This document shows, one piece after another, positions 40,642 to 49,437 of a stretch of 64,000 bases of DNA (within the stretch, counting starts at the first letter, position 1; every line of letters starts with the position of its first letter). The translations under genes were made by a program, and so were the position numbers. A model generated the notes under the pieces. The model made no database searches and was not told where the DNA came from. It saw nothing but the letters and a program-made list of their open reading frames with translations. Origin of the DNA: Stenotrophomonas mori (GTDB lineage: Bacteria; Pseudomonadota; Gammaproteobacteria; Xanthomonadales; Xanthomonadaceae); contig NZ_JAIKTS010000004.1 of NCBI RefSeq assembly GCF_023556335.1, positions 254,752 to 318,751 on the forward strand. The letters run 5' to 3'.

Positions 40642-41103
40642 ATGCCGGAGCCACCGTCCATCGATTTTTCGCGCCTGCTGACGGTCGGCGAGGTCGCACG
40701 GCGTTCCGGAGTCGCGGTTTCGACGATCCACTTCTACGAGGCCAAGGGGCTGATCTCCAGCACCCGCAACGAGGGCAACCAGCGGCGCTTCTCCTCGGTG
40801 GTGCTGCGCTATATCGCGGTGATCAAGGTCGCCCAGCGCACCGGCATCCCGCTGGAGGAGATCAAGCAGGCGTTGAGCCATTTCCCGGTGGGCAGCAAGC
40901 TCACCGCCGCGCAATGGCGTACGCTGTCTGCGGGCTGGCGTACGTCCCTGGACGAACGCATCCAGATACTCACGCGGCTGCGCGACGAGCTGGACAGCTG
41001 CATCGGCTGCGGCTGCCTGTCGCTGAACCAATGCCCATTGCGCAACCCGCAGGATGCCCTGGGCGCCGACGGCCCCGGCCCGCGGATCCTGGAGCGGGCA
41101 TGA
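40642..41103 (+). CDS. soxR: Redox-sensitive transcriptional activator SoxR
   Basis: This 153-residue MerR-family regulator has the N-terminal [23 protein letters not shown] (13-32), then the wing [20 protein letters not shown] and a dimerisation helix. It ends with the [2Fe-2S] cluster motif [12 protein letters not shown] (Cys120, 123, 125, 131), the same spacing as E. coli SoxR. Oxidation of the cluster by redox-cycling compounds activates target promoters. No soxS is nearby; direct control of an efflux operon is usual for SoxR outside the enterics. The start overlaps nothing and its ribosome-binding GAGG is part of the SoxR box. Confidence 0.96.
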   Translation: MPEPPSIDFSRLLTVGEVARRSGVAVSTIHFYEAKGLISSTRNEGNQRRFSSVVLRYIAVIKVAQRTGIPLEEIKQALSHFPVGSKLTAAQWRTLSAGWRTSLDERIQILTRLRDELDSCIGCGCLSLNQCPLRNPQDALGADGPGPRILERA

Positions 41104-41142
41104 TGATGGCCGCCCGCACGCTGCCGACGACCGGTAAAAAAA

Positions 41143-41166
41143 GGGCGCAGCCTTGCGACTGCGCCC
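41143..41166 (-). terminator. Intrinsic terminator of the small lipoprotein gene
   Basis: An 8-bp stem GGGCGCAG/CTGCGCCC with an 8-nt loop is followed on the minus strand by seven U's. It lies 50 nt beyond the lipoprotein stop. It is the clearest factor-independent terminator in the window and may also receive soxR transcripts from the other side. Confidence 0.85.
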
Positions 41167-41215
41167 ATGGGTTGCCTCCGCCGGGAGAGAGGGACGGCGG
41201 AGCTCCCCGGTGCCG

Positions 41216-41698
41216 CTACTTCACTTCGAACTCCTGCGCGCTGCCGGCCGGCTGCCCGTCCACCGCCACCTCGGCGCGGTACTTGCCCGCCGGCCAGCCG
41301 GTGGCCTTCTCGAACGTGACATTGGTGGTCTCACCCCCCCGGGTGCTGAGTGCCGCGCTCTGCTCGCCGGCCAGCTGGCCATCCTGGTAGGTGAGCCTGG
41401 CGGTCAGCTGCGCATTGGCGGCGGCGCCTTCGGTGCGGACCGACACGATGATCTTGTCCTTGGCCCCGAGCACCGCCATCGGCGTCACCGACTTGTCGGC
41501 CGCCGCGGCGTTGCCGACCGTGATCGAGGCGACACTCAATGCCGGCGCGGACGGTGCCGGCGGGGCGGGCTCGGTCATCGGCGCCGGGCTGGTCGCCATC
41601 GGCTCGGGTGCGGTTTCGTCCTTCTTCTTGCAACCCGCCACGGCCAGCGTGCCGGCCAGGGCGATCATCAGGACACTGCTCAGCGACGTCTTGTTCAT
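41216..41698 (-). CDS. Small lipoprotein of unknown function
   Basis: This 160-residue lipoprotein has the lipobox LAVAGC (Cys23) followed by charged KKKDETA and a Pro/Ala/Met linker (MATSPAPMTEPAPPAPSAPA). A single immunoglobulin-like or beta-sandwich domain follows: ALSVASITVGNAAAAD, KIIVSVRTEGAA, TARLTYQDGQ, and WPAGKYRAEVAVDGQPAG ending EFEVK. The pattern of alternating strands suggests an exported binding or structural domain. No function is recognised. It follows the LysM gene by 44 nt on the same strand; the ATG has GGAG 6 nt upstream. Confidence 0.75.
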   Translation of the reverse strand: MNKTSLSSVLMIALAGTLAVAGCKKKDETAPEPMATSPAPMTEPAPPAPSAPALSVASITVGNAAAADKSVTPMAVLGAKDKIIVSVRTEGAAANAQLTARLTYQDGQLAGEQSAALSTRGGETTNVTFEKATGWPAGKYRAEVAVDGQPAGSAQEFEVK

Positions 41699-41742
41699 GG
41701 AATGCTCCGGTAGGAAGGGATGGGCGGCGCGGCCGGGCCGCG

Positions 41743-42042
41743 TCACGCCTGGCGCGGCGGGATCTTCAGCACCTGCCCGGGCTGGATGCGGTCGGGATCG
41801 TCGAGCACATCGCGGTTAGCCTCGAAGATCCGCTTCCAGGCGTTGCCGTCGCCCAGCAGCTGCTGGGCGATACGGGACAGGCTGTCACCCTTCTGCACCG
41901 TGTACTGCTGGCCGCCGGCGGTCGCCGCGGTCGAGTCCACGCTTGCCGACACGTCCGAGAAATCCGCCTTCGCAGCGGTGCCGGCGGTGCTGTCGACCTG
42001 GGACGTCACGTCCGAGAAATCGGCTTTCTTGTCGTTGCTCAT
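41743..42042 (-). CDS. LysM-domain protein with a duplicated N-terminal segment
   Basis: This 99-residue protein has no signal peptide. The C-terminal LysM domain (about 47-96) is clear: YTVQKGDSLSRIAQQLLGDG and ILQPGQ-type ending IQPGQVLKIP. The N-terminal half contains two 18-residue near-identical repeats, at 6-23 and 25-42, each opening KADFSDV and containing VDSTA. The LysM may bind peptidoglycan or chitin, but without a signal the location is unclear; YgaU-like cytoplasmic LysM proteins have a similar size. AGGAGGAA precedes the ATG at 42042. Confidence 0.85.
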   Translation of the reverse strand: MSNDKKADFSDVTSQVDSTAGTAAKADFSDVSASVDSTAATAGGQQYTVQKGDSLSRIAQQLLGDGNAWKRIFEANRDVLDDPDRIQPGQVLKIPPRQA

Positions 42043-42144
42043 GGGTCGTTCCTCCTCGCCTGTGGGCAACGATTGCACCGTCGGCGTTAAGGAACCATCG
42101 CGCCGGCGTAAAGCCGGCGTGTACCGCAGCGGCCGTTCAGCGGC

Positions 42145-42957
42145 TCACTGCCGCGGATCGCGCAGCGGCCGGTGCGCGGCCGCCCAGTCGGCGGTGGCCC
42201 GGCGCGGATTGATGTCCAGCCCTCCGCGCCGGGTATAGCGGGCCTCCACGTCCAGCGACAGGCAGCCGCAGTGCTGCACCAGGTCCAGGAAGATCCGCTC
42301 CACGCACTGCTCGTGGAACTCGGCGTGGTCGCGGAAGCTGGCCAGGTAGCGCAGCACTCCCGCCCGGTCGATGCGCGGCCCCCGGTAGCGGATGCTCACG
42401 CTGGCCCAGTCCGGCTGCCCGGTCACCGGGCAGTTCGACTTGAGCAGGGCCGAGGTCAGCGTCTCGGTGACCGTGGCCCCTGCGTCGGCCTGCAGGAAGC
42501 CCGGCCGCGGCGGGCCGTAGTGGTCGATGTCCAGCGCGAGGCCGTCCAGCGACTCGCCGCCGGCGTCGGCCACCGGCGGCAGTCCGGCGGCGAGCCTCAC
42601 CGTGGCGCCGGCGCAGCCGGATAGGTCCACGGCGACGCGTTCCAGCACCGCCTCCAGGCTCTCCAAGCGGGTGGCGTTGAGCGAGTTCAGATAGAGCTTG
42701 AGCGACTTGGATTCGACCAGGTTGGGCGAATCGGCCGGCACCCACAGCGTCGCGGTGGCCACCTGCGGCTTGCCGCGCGGATCCAGCCACGCCAGTTCGT
42801 ACAGGTGCCAGCGGTCGTGGCCGGAGAAGGGCAATGCGCCCGTGAGGCCCAGTGCTTCGCGGGCGCCCGTCCGCGGAATCGGGAACAGCAGCTCCGGAGC
42901 GTAGTGGGCCGGATAGGCGACCTCGCGGCCGAGACTGGAATCGTATGGCGTGTTCAT
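42145..42957 (-). CDS. queF: NADPH-dependent 7-cyano-7-deazaguanine reductase
   Basis: This 270-residue enzyme reduces preQ0 to preQ1 in queuosine biosynthesis. It is the two-domain (YqcD-type) form. [19 protein letters not shown] is the QueF-specific Glu-Ser-Lys-Ser motif (82-85) that binds substrate. Catalytic Cys176 and Asp183 lie in [17 protein letters not shown], and the C-terminal [10 protein letters not shown] and [11 protein letters not shown] close the substrate pocket. It is on its own between convergent/divergent neighbours, 54 bp from the chagasin-like gene start. Confidence 0.96.
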   Translation of the reverse strand: MNTPYDSSLGREVAYPAHYAPELLFPIPRTGAREALGLTGALPFSGHDRWHLYELAWLDPRGKPQVATATLWVPADSPNLVESKSLKLYLNSLNATRLESLEAVLERVAVDLSGCAGATVRLAAGLPPVADAGGESLDGLALDIDHYGPPRPGFLQADAGATVTETLTSALLKSNCPVTGQPDWASVSIRYRGPRIDRAGVLRYLASFRDHAEFHEQCVERIFLDLVQHCGCLSLDVEARYTRRGGLDINPRRATADWAAAHRPLRDPRQ

Positions 42958-43011
42958 GCGGCGATTGTAGAAGCTGTTAGCGTGGCCGGGTCCCGAGCAG
43001 GAGCCGCCGCC

Positions 43012-43407
43012 ATGATCCGAGGCCTCCCGGCCGTCACCCTGCTGCTGGGCCTGGCCGCCTGCCGGGTGCCGGCGCCGCCCGCCGATGCCCCGGCCACCGT
43101 GCAGGCCCGCGCCGGCGCCCTCCAGGTCCTGCGGGTCGGGCAGGTCCTGGACGTCGCCCTGGAAGGCAACGCCGGTACCGGTTACCGATGGCAGGTGGTC
43201 GAGGACGGCCACCCCCAGCTGGCCGCACTGCCGGCCGCCGCGGCCGACGACACCGCCGCCGCGATGCCCGGCGGCGCCACCGTCCAGCACCTGCGCTTCC
43301 GCGCCGTGCAGCCCGGCCAGGCGCGGCTGCGGCTGGAATACCGGCGCCCCTGGGAACCCGCCGGGCCGGCCGCGCGCAGCGCCGAGTATGCGGTCAGCGT
43401 GCGCTGA
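43012..43407 (+). CDS. Chagasin-like (I42 family) protease-inhibitor lipoprotein
   Basis: This 131-residue lipoprotein (lipobox LAAC, Cys17) has the three loops of I42 inhibitors: [11 protein letters not shown] (NxTTGY loop, 52-62), [13 protein letters not shown] (GxGG-type loop) and EYRRPWEP (RPW loop, 109-116). The family inhibits papain-like cysteine proteases by inserting these loops. Here it would sit on the periplasmic face of an envelope membrane, perhaps guarding against own or foreign proteases. The start ATG at 43012 has AGGAG upstream. Its 3' end overlaps the convergent M20 gene by 14 bp. Confidence 0.85.
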   Translation: MIRGLPAVTLLLGLAACRVPAPPADAPATVQARAGALQVLRVGQVLDVALEGNAGTGYRWQVVEDGHPQLAALPAAAADDTAAAMPGGATVQHLRFRAVQPGQARLRLEYRRPWEPAGPAARSAEYAVSVR

Positions 43408-44725
43408 GCGGCGCCGTGCCGGCCCCGTGCAGGTAGTCCAGCGATACCTGCAGCAACGCACGCAGGCCCACGTCGAGCGCCGTTTCGTCGAGCAGGAATT
43501 TCGGCGAATGGTTGCTCGGCGCGGTCTCCGGATCGATGCCCTCGGAGGTGGCGCCGACGAAGAAGAACATCGCCGGCACCTGCTGCGCGTACAGCGAGAA
43601 GTCCTCCGACCCCATCTGCAGCGGCGATTCGTAGACGTTGTCGCGGCCGACCGCCGCCTGCAGGCTGGGCAGCATGCGCGCGGTCAGTGCCGGGTCGTTG
43701 ACCGTGGCGGGGTTGCCGTCGTTCTCGTAGATCTCGGTGGTCGCGCGGGCGCCATGCGCGGCGGCGGTGTGCTCGGCGACGCGGCGCAGGTCGGCGAAGA
43801 TCTGCTCGCGCATGCCGGCATCGAAGGTGCGCAGGGTGCCGACCATCTCCACCGAGTCGGGGATGATGTTGTAGCGGATGCCGCCCTTGATCGCGCCGAA
43901 GGTCAGTACCGCCGGCTGTTTGGACAGGTTGGCGCGGCGGCTGACGATGCTCTGCGCGGTGCCGATGAGGTCGGCGGCGGCGACGATCGGGTCGATGCCG
44001 TTCCACGGGGCCGAGCCGTGGGTCTGGCGGCCGTCCACGGTGATCGCGAAGCGGTCCGAGGCGGCCATCAACGGTCCGCCGCGCACCGCGATCTTGCCGG
44101 CCTGGACGTTGGAGAACACATGCAGGCCGAACACCGCCTCCGGCTTGAAGTCCTTGAACAGTCCTTCGGCGAGCATCCGTTCGGCACCGCCCTGCTCCGG
44201 CGGCGGCGCGCCTTCCTCGGCCGGCTGGAAGATCAGCATCACTTCGCCGGGCAGGGTGTCGCGCATCGCCACCAGCGCGTCGGCCACGCCCAGCAGAGTC
44301 GCGGTATGGGCATCGTGCCCGCAGGCATGCATCACCCCGACCTGCTCGCCGCGGTATTCGGCGGTGGCGGTGGAGGCGAACGGCAGCCCGGTCTGCTCGG
44401 TCACCGGCAACGCGTCCATGTCCGCGCGCAGGGCGATCCGCGGCCCCGGCAGTGCCCCCTTGACGATCGCGACCACGCCGGTCACCGCCACCCCGGTGCG
44501 CGGCTCCAGGCCCATCGCGCGCAGGTGTGCGGCAACCTTGCCCGCGGTCCGCACCTCGCGGTTGGACAGCTCCGGGTGCCGGTGGAAGTCGCGGCGCCAC
44601 TCCACCACCTGCCGCTGCAGCCGCTGCGCGGACGCGGCCACTTCCGGGCGCGGGTCCGCGGCCGCGGCGGTGGCCGGCAGCAGCGCGCAGCCCAGTACGA
44701 CCGACAGCATCTTCCTACAGTTCAT
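43394..44725 (-). CDS. Exported M20-family amidohydrolase/peptidase
   Basis: This 443-residue metal-dependent amidohydrolase (M20D, hippurate hydrolase/IAA-amino acid hydrolase type) has a signal peptide (1-22, ATAAAADP). Metal and catalytic motifs are [52 protein letters not shown] and [20 protein letters not shown]. Such enzymes hydrolyse N-acyl amino acids or small peptides. The substrate is unknown; the signal peptide indicates periplasmic action. It overlaps the chagasin-like gene tail-to-tail. Confidence 0.9.
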   Translation of the reverse strand: MNCRKMLSVVLGCALLPATAAAADPRPEVAASAQRLQRQVVEWRRDFHRHPELSNREVRTAGKVAAHLRAMGLEPRTGVAVTGVVAIVKGALPGPRIALRADMDALPVTEQTGLPFASTATAEYRGEQVGVMHACGHDAHTATLLGVADALVAMRDTLPGEVMLIFQPAEEGAPPPEQGGAERMLAEGLFKDFKPEAVFGLHVFSNVQAGKIAVRGGPLMAASDRFAITVDGRQTHGSAPWNGIDPIVAAADLIGTAQSIVSRRANLSKQPAVLTFGAIKGGIRYNIIPDSVEMVGTLRTFDAGMREQIFADLRRVAEHTAAAHGARATTEIYENDGNPATVNDPALTARMLPSLQAAVGRDNVYESPLQMGSEDFSLYAQQVPAMFFFVGATSEGIDPETAPSNHSPKFLLDETALDVGLRALLQVSLDYLHGAGTAPLSAR

Positions 44726-44931
44726 CCGGTTTGCTCTCTTCGGTGGCGGTCAGGTGAATGTAGGGCAAACGGCGGCCGGCGACGACCGTCAACCGATCCG
44801 GCTCCCGGCCGTTCAACCTCACTACGGGCCCGCCTGCGTGGCCCATCGGTCATGGACGGGCCCGGCGATCCCGGCGTTATGCTCTGGACCTTCCCGTCCC
44901 CTTCCGCCCCCGGTTCCTCAGGAGTTTCCGC

Positions 44932-46137
44932 ATGTCGCGTTTCTGGAAGATCGTGCTGCTCACCGTCACGGTCCTGCTTGTCGTCGGAATCGGCTACCGG
45001 GCCCTGGGGGGCGGCAAGCAGGCGGGCGGATCCGCGGCCATCGGGCGCGCCGCGGGCCAGGACAGGGAGCCGGTGCCGGTCACCGTGGTCGCCGCCGAAC
45101 GCAGGAACGTACCCGTCTACGTGACCGCCCAGGGCACGGTGACCGCCTACAGCACCGTCACCGTGAGCCCGCAGGTGGGCGGCGAACTGCTGAGCGTGAA
45201 CTTCCGCGAGGGCCAGGCGGTGAAGAAGGGCGAGCTGCTGGCGCAGATCGACCCGCGCACCTTCCAGGCCCAGTACGACCAGGCCGCCGCCAGCAAGCGC
45301 CAGAACCAGGCCCTGCTGGCCACCGCGCAGTCCAACTTCGAGCGGTCCAACTCGCCGGAGTACCGCCAGTTCGTGGCCCAGACCGACCTGACCACGCTGC
45401 GCAACCAGGTCGCGCAGTACCAGGCCGCGGTGGCCGCCTCGCAGGCGTCCATGGACCAGGCCCGGGTACAGCTGGACTACACCCGCATCCGCTCGCCGAT
45501 CGACGGCGTCACCGGCATCCGCGCGGTCGACCCGGGCAACGTGGTCGGCGCCGGCACGCCCATCGTCACCGTCACCCAGCTGCATCCCATCCATGTGCTC
45601 TTCAACCTCCCCGAGCAGCAGCTCGAGGCGGTGCGCACCGCGCAGCAGGACGGTCCGCTGCGGACCGCCACGCTCGACCGCGAAGGCGGCGAGGCGGTCA
45701 ACGAGGACGGCCGCCTGCAGGTGGTGGACAACCAGATCAGCAGCAACAGCGGCACGTTCCGCCTGCGCGCGGAGTTCCCCAACCCCGATGGCGCGCTGTG
45801 GCCGGGGCAGTTCGTCAACGTGCGCATGCAGCTGTCCGAACTGCCCGACGCGGTGGTGGTGCCGGCCGAGGCCGTGCAGCGCAGCAGCACCGGCGATTTC
45901 GTGTACCTGGTCGCCGCCGACGACACCGTCACCCTGCGCGAGGTGGTGCAGGGCGGCCAGGTCGACGACAGCCACGTGGTGATCGGCCATGGCCTGCAGC
46001 CCGGCGACAAGGTGGTCACCGAAGGCCAGTTCCGGCTCAAGGAGGGCAGCGCGGTGACCCCGCTGGCGCCGGGACAGGCGCCCCCGGAACCGGCCGCCGC
46101 CCCGGCGGACGGCCCGCAGCGCCCCGGCGCGCGCTAG
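44932..46137 (+). CDS. mdtA: RND periplasmic adaptor, MdtA-like
   Basis: This 401-residue membrane-fusion protein has an N-terminal signal-anchor (WKIVLLTVTVLLVVGIGY). VSPQVGGELLSVNFREGQAV is the first lipoyl half, followed by an alpha-hairpin (AQSNFERSNSPEYR... QYQAAVAASQASMDQARVQL), DYTRIRSPIDGVTGIRAVDP as second lipoyl half, and beta-barrel/MP domains. It is the first gene of a three-gene operon with two dissimilar RND pumps, as in mdtABC/muxABC. It is preceded by AGGAG. No outer-membrane channel gene follows, so TolC or another OMF must be supplied elsewhere. Confidence 0.9.
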   Translation: MSRFWKIVLLTVTVLLVVGIGYRALGGGKQAGGSAAIGRAAGQDREPVPVTVVAAERRNVPVYVTAQGTVTAYSTVTVSPQVGGELLSVNFREGQAVKKGELLAQIDPRTFQAQYDQAAASKRQNQALLATAQSNFERSNSPEYRQFVAQTDLTTLRNQVAQYQAAVAASQASMDQARVQLDYTRIRSPIDGVTGIRAVDPGNVVGAGTPIVTVTQLHPIHVLFNLPEQQLEAVRTAQQDGPLRTATLDREGGEAVNEDGRLQVVDNQISSNSGTFRLRAEFPNPDGALWPGQFVNVRMQLSELPDAVVVPAEAVQRSSTGDFVYLVAADDTVTLREVVQGGQVDDSHVVIGHGLQPGDKVVTEGQFRLKEGSAVTPLAPGQAPPEPAAAPADGPQRPGAR

Positions 46138-46200
46138 CGCCCGGCCGGCCCCCCGCACCACGCACCGCCACGCCCCTTTCGCACGCAGCAGGACTCGCCC

Positions 46201-49200
46201 GTGGGTTTCTCGACCATCTTCATCCGCCGCCCGATCGCCACCTCGCTGCTGATGATCGGCCTGATGCTGCTGGGCATCCTCGGCTACCAGCGCCTGCCGG
46301 TGGCGGCGCTGCCGGAGATCCAGGCGCCCAGCCTGGTGGTGACCACGCAGTACCCCGGCGCCAGCGCGCAGACCATGGCCGCGCTGGTGACCACGCCGCT
46401 GGAGCGGCAGCTGGGCCAGATCTCCGGCCTGGACATGATGACGTCCGACTCCTCGGCCGGGCTGTCCAGCATCGTGCTGCAGTTCTCGATGGAGCGCGAC
46501 ATCGATACCGCCGCGCAGGACGTGCAGGCCGCGATCCGCCAGGCCACCCTGCCCGGCTCGCTGCCCTACCAGCCGGTCTACAACCGGGTGAACCCGGCCG
46601 ACGCACCGATCCTGACCCTGAAGCTGGCGTCCGCCACGCGCCCGCTGCGCGAGGTCAACGACCTGGCCGACTCGGTGCTCGCCCAGCGCCTGTCGCAGAT
46701 CGACGGCGTCGGCCTGGTCTCGATCGCCGGCAACGTGCGCCCGGCGGTGCGCATCCAGGCCAACCCGGCGCAGCTGTCGAACATGGGCATGACCCTGGAG
46801 GACCTGCGCAGCGCGCTCACCCAGGCCAACGTCAACGCCCCCAAGGGGTCGCTCAACGGCCGGACCCAGAGCTACACGCTGTCAACCAACGACCAGCTCG
46901 GCAATGCCGCCGACTACAACGATGTCGTGGTCCGTTACCAGAACGGCGCGCCGGTGCGGCTGCGCGATGTCGCCCGCGTGGTCGACGGGGTGGAGAACGA
47001 CCAGATCGCCGCCTGGGCCGACGGCAGCCCCGCGGTACTGCTGGAGGTGCGGCGCCAGCCCGGCGCCAACATCGTCAAGACGGTGGAGAACATCCGCCAG
47101 ATCCTGCCCGGGCTGCGCAACATGCTGCCGGCGGACGTGGCGCTGGACGTGTTCGCCGACCGCACCGTGACCATCCGCGCCTCGGTGCATGACGTGCAGT
47201 TCACGCTCATCCTCACCATCTGCCTGGTGGTGGCGGTGATCTTCGTGTTCCTGCGCCGGCTGTGGGCCACGGTGATCCCCTCGGTGGCGGTGCCGCTGTC
47301 GCTGCTCGGCACCTTCGGGGTGATGGCCTTCGCCGGCATGTCGCTGGACAACCTGTCGCTGATGGCGCTGACCGTGGCCACCGGCTTCGTGGTCGACGAT
47401 GCGATCGTGATGATCGAGAACATCGTCCGCTACATCGAGCAGGGCAAGGACGGCCAGGACGCGGCGGAGACTGGCGCCCGCGAGATCGGCTTCACCGTGC
47501 TGTCGCTGACGGTGTCGCTGGTGGCGGTGTTCCTGCCGCTGATCCTGATGCCGGGGGTCACCGGGCGGCTGTTCCACGAGTTCGCCTGGGTGCTGACGAT
47601 CGCGGTGTCGATCTCGATGCTGATCTCGCTGACGCTCACTCCGATGATGTGCGCCTACCTGCTCCGGCCCGACGCCCTGCCCGAGGGCGACGACGCCCAC
47701 GAGCGCGCCGCGGCCGAAGGCAAGGTCACCGCGTGGTCGCGGCTGGTGGGCGCCTACGAGCGCAGCCTGGACTGGGTGCTGCGCCACCAGCCGCTGACCC
47801 TGGGCATCGCGCTGGCCTCGGTGGCGCTGACCGTGCTGCTGTACCTGGTCATCCCCAAGGGCCTGCTGCCCGACCAGGACACCGGGATGATCACCGGCGT
47901 GGTCATCGCCGACCAGAACGTCGCCTTCGAGCAGATGCAGCAGCGCACCCAGGCGGTGGCCGCGGCGCTGCACCAGGACCCGGCGGTCACCGGCGTGGCC
48001 GCCTACATCGGCGCCGGCACCATGAACCCCACGCTCAACCAGGGCCAGCTGAGCATCGTCCTCAAGGACCGCGACGAGCGCGGGGGGCTGGAGCAGATCC
48101 TGCCGCGGCTGCAGGCCGCCGCCGCGCACATCCCCGGCGTCGCCCTGTACCTCAAGCCGGTGCAGGACGTAACCCTGGACACGCGCGTGGCCGCCACCGC
48201 CTACCAGTTCTCGCTGTCGGACATGGACAGCGCCGAGCTGGTGGCCCAGGCCGGACGCGTCACCGACGCACTGCGGCGGCTGCCGGAGCTGGCCGACGTC
48301 GACAACAACCTCGCCGACCATGGCCGCGCCCTGCATGTGGAGGTGGACCGCGACAAGGCCGCGCGCTACGGCGTGCCCATGCAGACCATCGACGACACCC
48401 TGTACGACGCCTACGGGCAACGCCAGATCTCCACCATCTTCACCCAGCTCAACCAGTACCGGGTGGTGCTGGAGGTGGCGCCGGAGTTCCGCACCGCCAA
48501 CGCGCTGATGAACCAGCTGGCGATCGGCAGCAACGGCGGCGGCGCCCTGACCGGCAGCAACGCCACCATGCTGGGCCAGGTCAGCTCGAGCAACTCCTCC
48601 ACCGCCACCGGCATCGGCAACAGCAACACCGGCATCGCCCTGGGCGGCGGCGGCAGCATCCCGCTGTCGGCGATCGCCACCGCCACGCCGGGCACCGCGC
48701 CGCTGATCGTCAGCCACCAGCAGCAGCTGCCGTCGGCCACGGTGTCCTTCAACCTGGCACCGGGCTATTCGCTGTCCGAAGGCGTGGCCGCGATCGAGAA
48801 GGCCGTGGCCGAGCTGCGGCTGCCGGCGCAGATGCAGGCGCAGTTCGTCGGCACCGCCGCCGAGTTCTCCAGCAGCCAGACCGACGTGGTGCTGTTGCTG
48901 CTGGCGGCCATCGCGGTGATCTACATCGTGCTGGGCGTGCTCTACGAGAGCTGGATCCACCCGCTGACCATCATCTCCACGCTGCCGCCGGCCGGCGTCG
49001 GCGCGCTGCTGGCGCTGTACCTGTGCGGCATGAGCCTGTCGGTGGACGGCATCGTCGGCATCGTGCTGCTGATCGGCATCGTCAAGAAGAACGCGATCAT
49101 GATGATCGACTTCGCGCTGGACGCGCAGCGGGCCGGGGCCAAGGCCTTCGACGCCATCCATCGCGCCTGCCTGCTGCGCTTCCGGCCGATCCTGATGACC

Positions 49201-49437
49201 ACCGCGGCGGCCATGCTCGGCGCGCTGCCGCTGGCCCTGGGCAGCGGCATCGGCTCGGAGCTGCGGCGCCCGCTGGGCGTGGCCATCGTCGGCGGCCTGC
49301 TGCTGTCGCAGCTGGTCACGCTGTACACCACGCCGGTGATCTACCTGTATTTCGAGCGGCTGTCCGCCTGGGCCGCACGGCGCCGCGCGCAGCGGGCCAG
49401 CGCCCGCCCGCAGGCCGCCCTGCAGGCTCCGGAATGA
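46201..49437 (+). CDS. mdtB: RND multidrug transporter, MdtB-like
   Basis: This 1078-residue HAE-1 pump begins with GTG at 46201 (GFSTIFIRRPIATSLLMIGL). YPGASAQTMAALVTTPLE, TGFVVDDAIVMIENIVRYIE (proton-relay Asp-Asp) and IVKKNAIMMIDFALDAQ are hallmarks. It is ~40 residues longer than usual because of a Gly/Ser/Asn/Thr-rich insert (about residues 776-822, with stretches such as SNSSTATGIGNSNTGIALGG) in the second periplasmic loop. It is followed without gap by mdtC (ATGA overlap). MdtB and MdtC work as a heterotrimer in E. coli, exporting bile salts, novobiocin and similar compounds; the substrate here is unknown. Confidence 0.92.
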   Translation: MGFSTIFIRRPIATSLLMIGLMLLGILGYQRLPVAALPEIQAPSLVVTTQYPGASAQTMAALVTTPLERQLGQISGLDMMTSDSSAGLSSIVLQFSMERDIDTAAQDVQAAIRQATLPGSLPYQPVYNRVNPADAPILTLKLASATRPLREVNDLADSVLAQRLSQIDGVGLVSIAGNVRPAVRIQANPAQLSNMGMTLEDLRSALTQANVNAPKGSLNGRTQSYTLSTNDQLGNAADYNDVVVRYQNGAPVRLRDVARVVDGVENDQIAAWADGSPAVLLEVRRQPGANIVKTVENIRQILPGLRNMLPADVALDVFADRTVTIRASVHDVQFTLILTICLVVAVIFVFLRRLWATVIPSVAVPLSLLGTFGVMAFAGMSLDNLSLMALTVATGFVVDDAIVMIENIVRYIEQGKDGQDAAETGAREIGFTVLSLTVSLVAVFLPLILMPGVTGRLFHEFAWVLTIAVSISMLISLTLTPMMCAYLLRPDALPEGDDAHERAAAEGKVTAWSRLVGAYERSLDWVLRHQPLTLGIALASVALTVLLYLVIPKGLLPDQDTGMITGVVIADQNVAFEQMQQRTQAVAAALHQDPAVTGVAAYIGAGTMNPTLNQGQLSIVLKDRDERGGLEQILPRLQAAAAHIPGVALYLKPVQDVTLDTRVAATAYQFSLSDMDSAELVAQAGRVTDALRRLPELADVDNNLADHGRALHVEVDRDKAARYGVPMQTIDDTLYDAYGQRQISTIFTQLNQYRVVLEVAPEFRTANALMNQLAIGSNGGGALTGSNATMLGQVSSSNSSTATGIGNSNTGIALGGGGSIPLSAIATATPGTAPLIVSHQQQLPSATVSFNLAPGYSLSEGVAAIEKAVAELRLPAQMQAQFVGTAAEFSSSQTDVVLLLLAAIAVIYIVLGVLYESWIHPLTIISTLPPAGVGALLALYLCGMSLSVDGIVGIVLLIGIVKKNAIMMIDFALDAQRAGAKAFDAIHRACLLRFRPILMTTAAAMLGALPLALGSGIGSELRRPLGVAIVGGLLLSQLVTLYTTPVIYLYFERLSAWAARRRAQRASARPQAALQAPE

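Noticed and set aside
46882..49161. Long antisense open frame opposite the MdtB-like gene
   Set aside because: Histidine- and glutamine-rich translation typical of antisense reading in high-GC DNA; the plus-strand frame is a clear RND pump.
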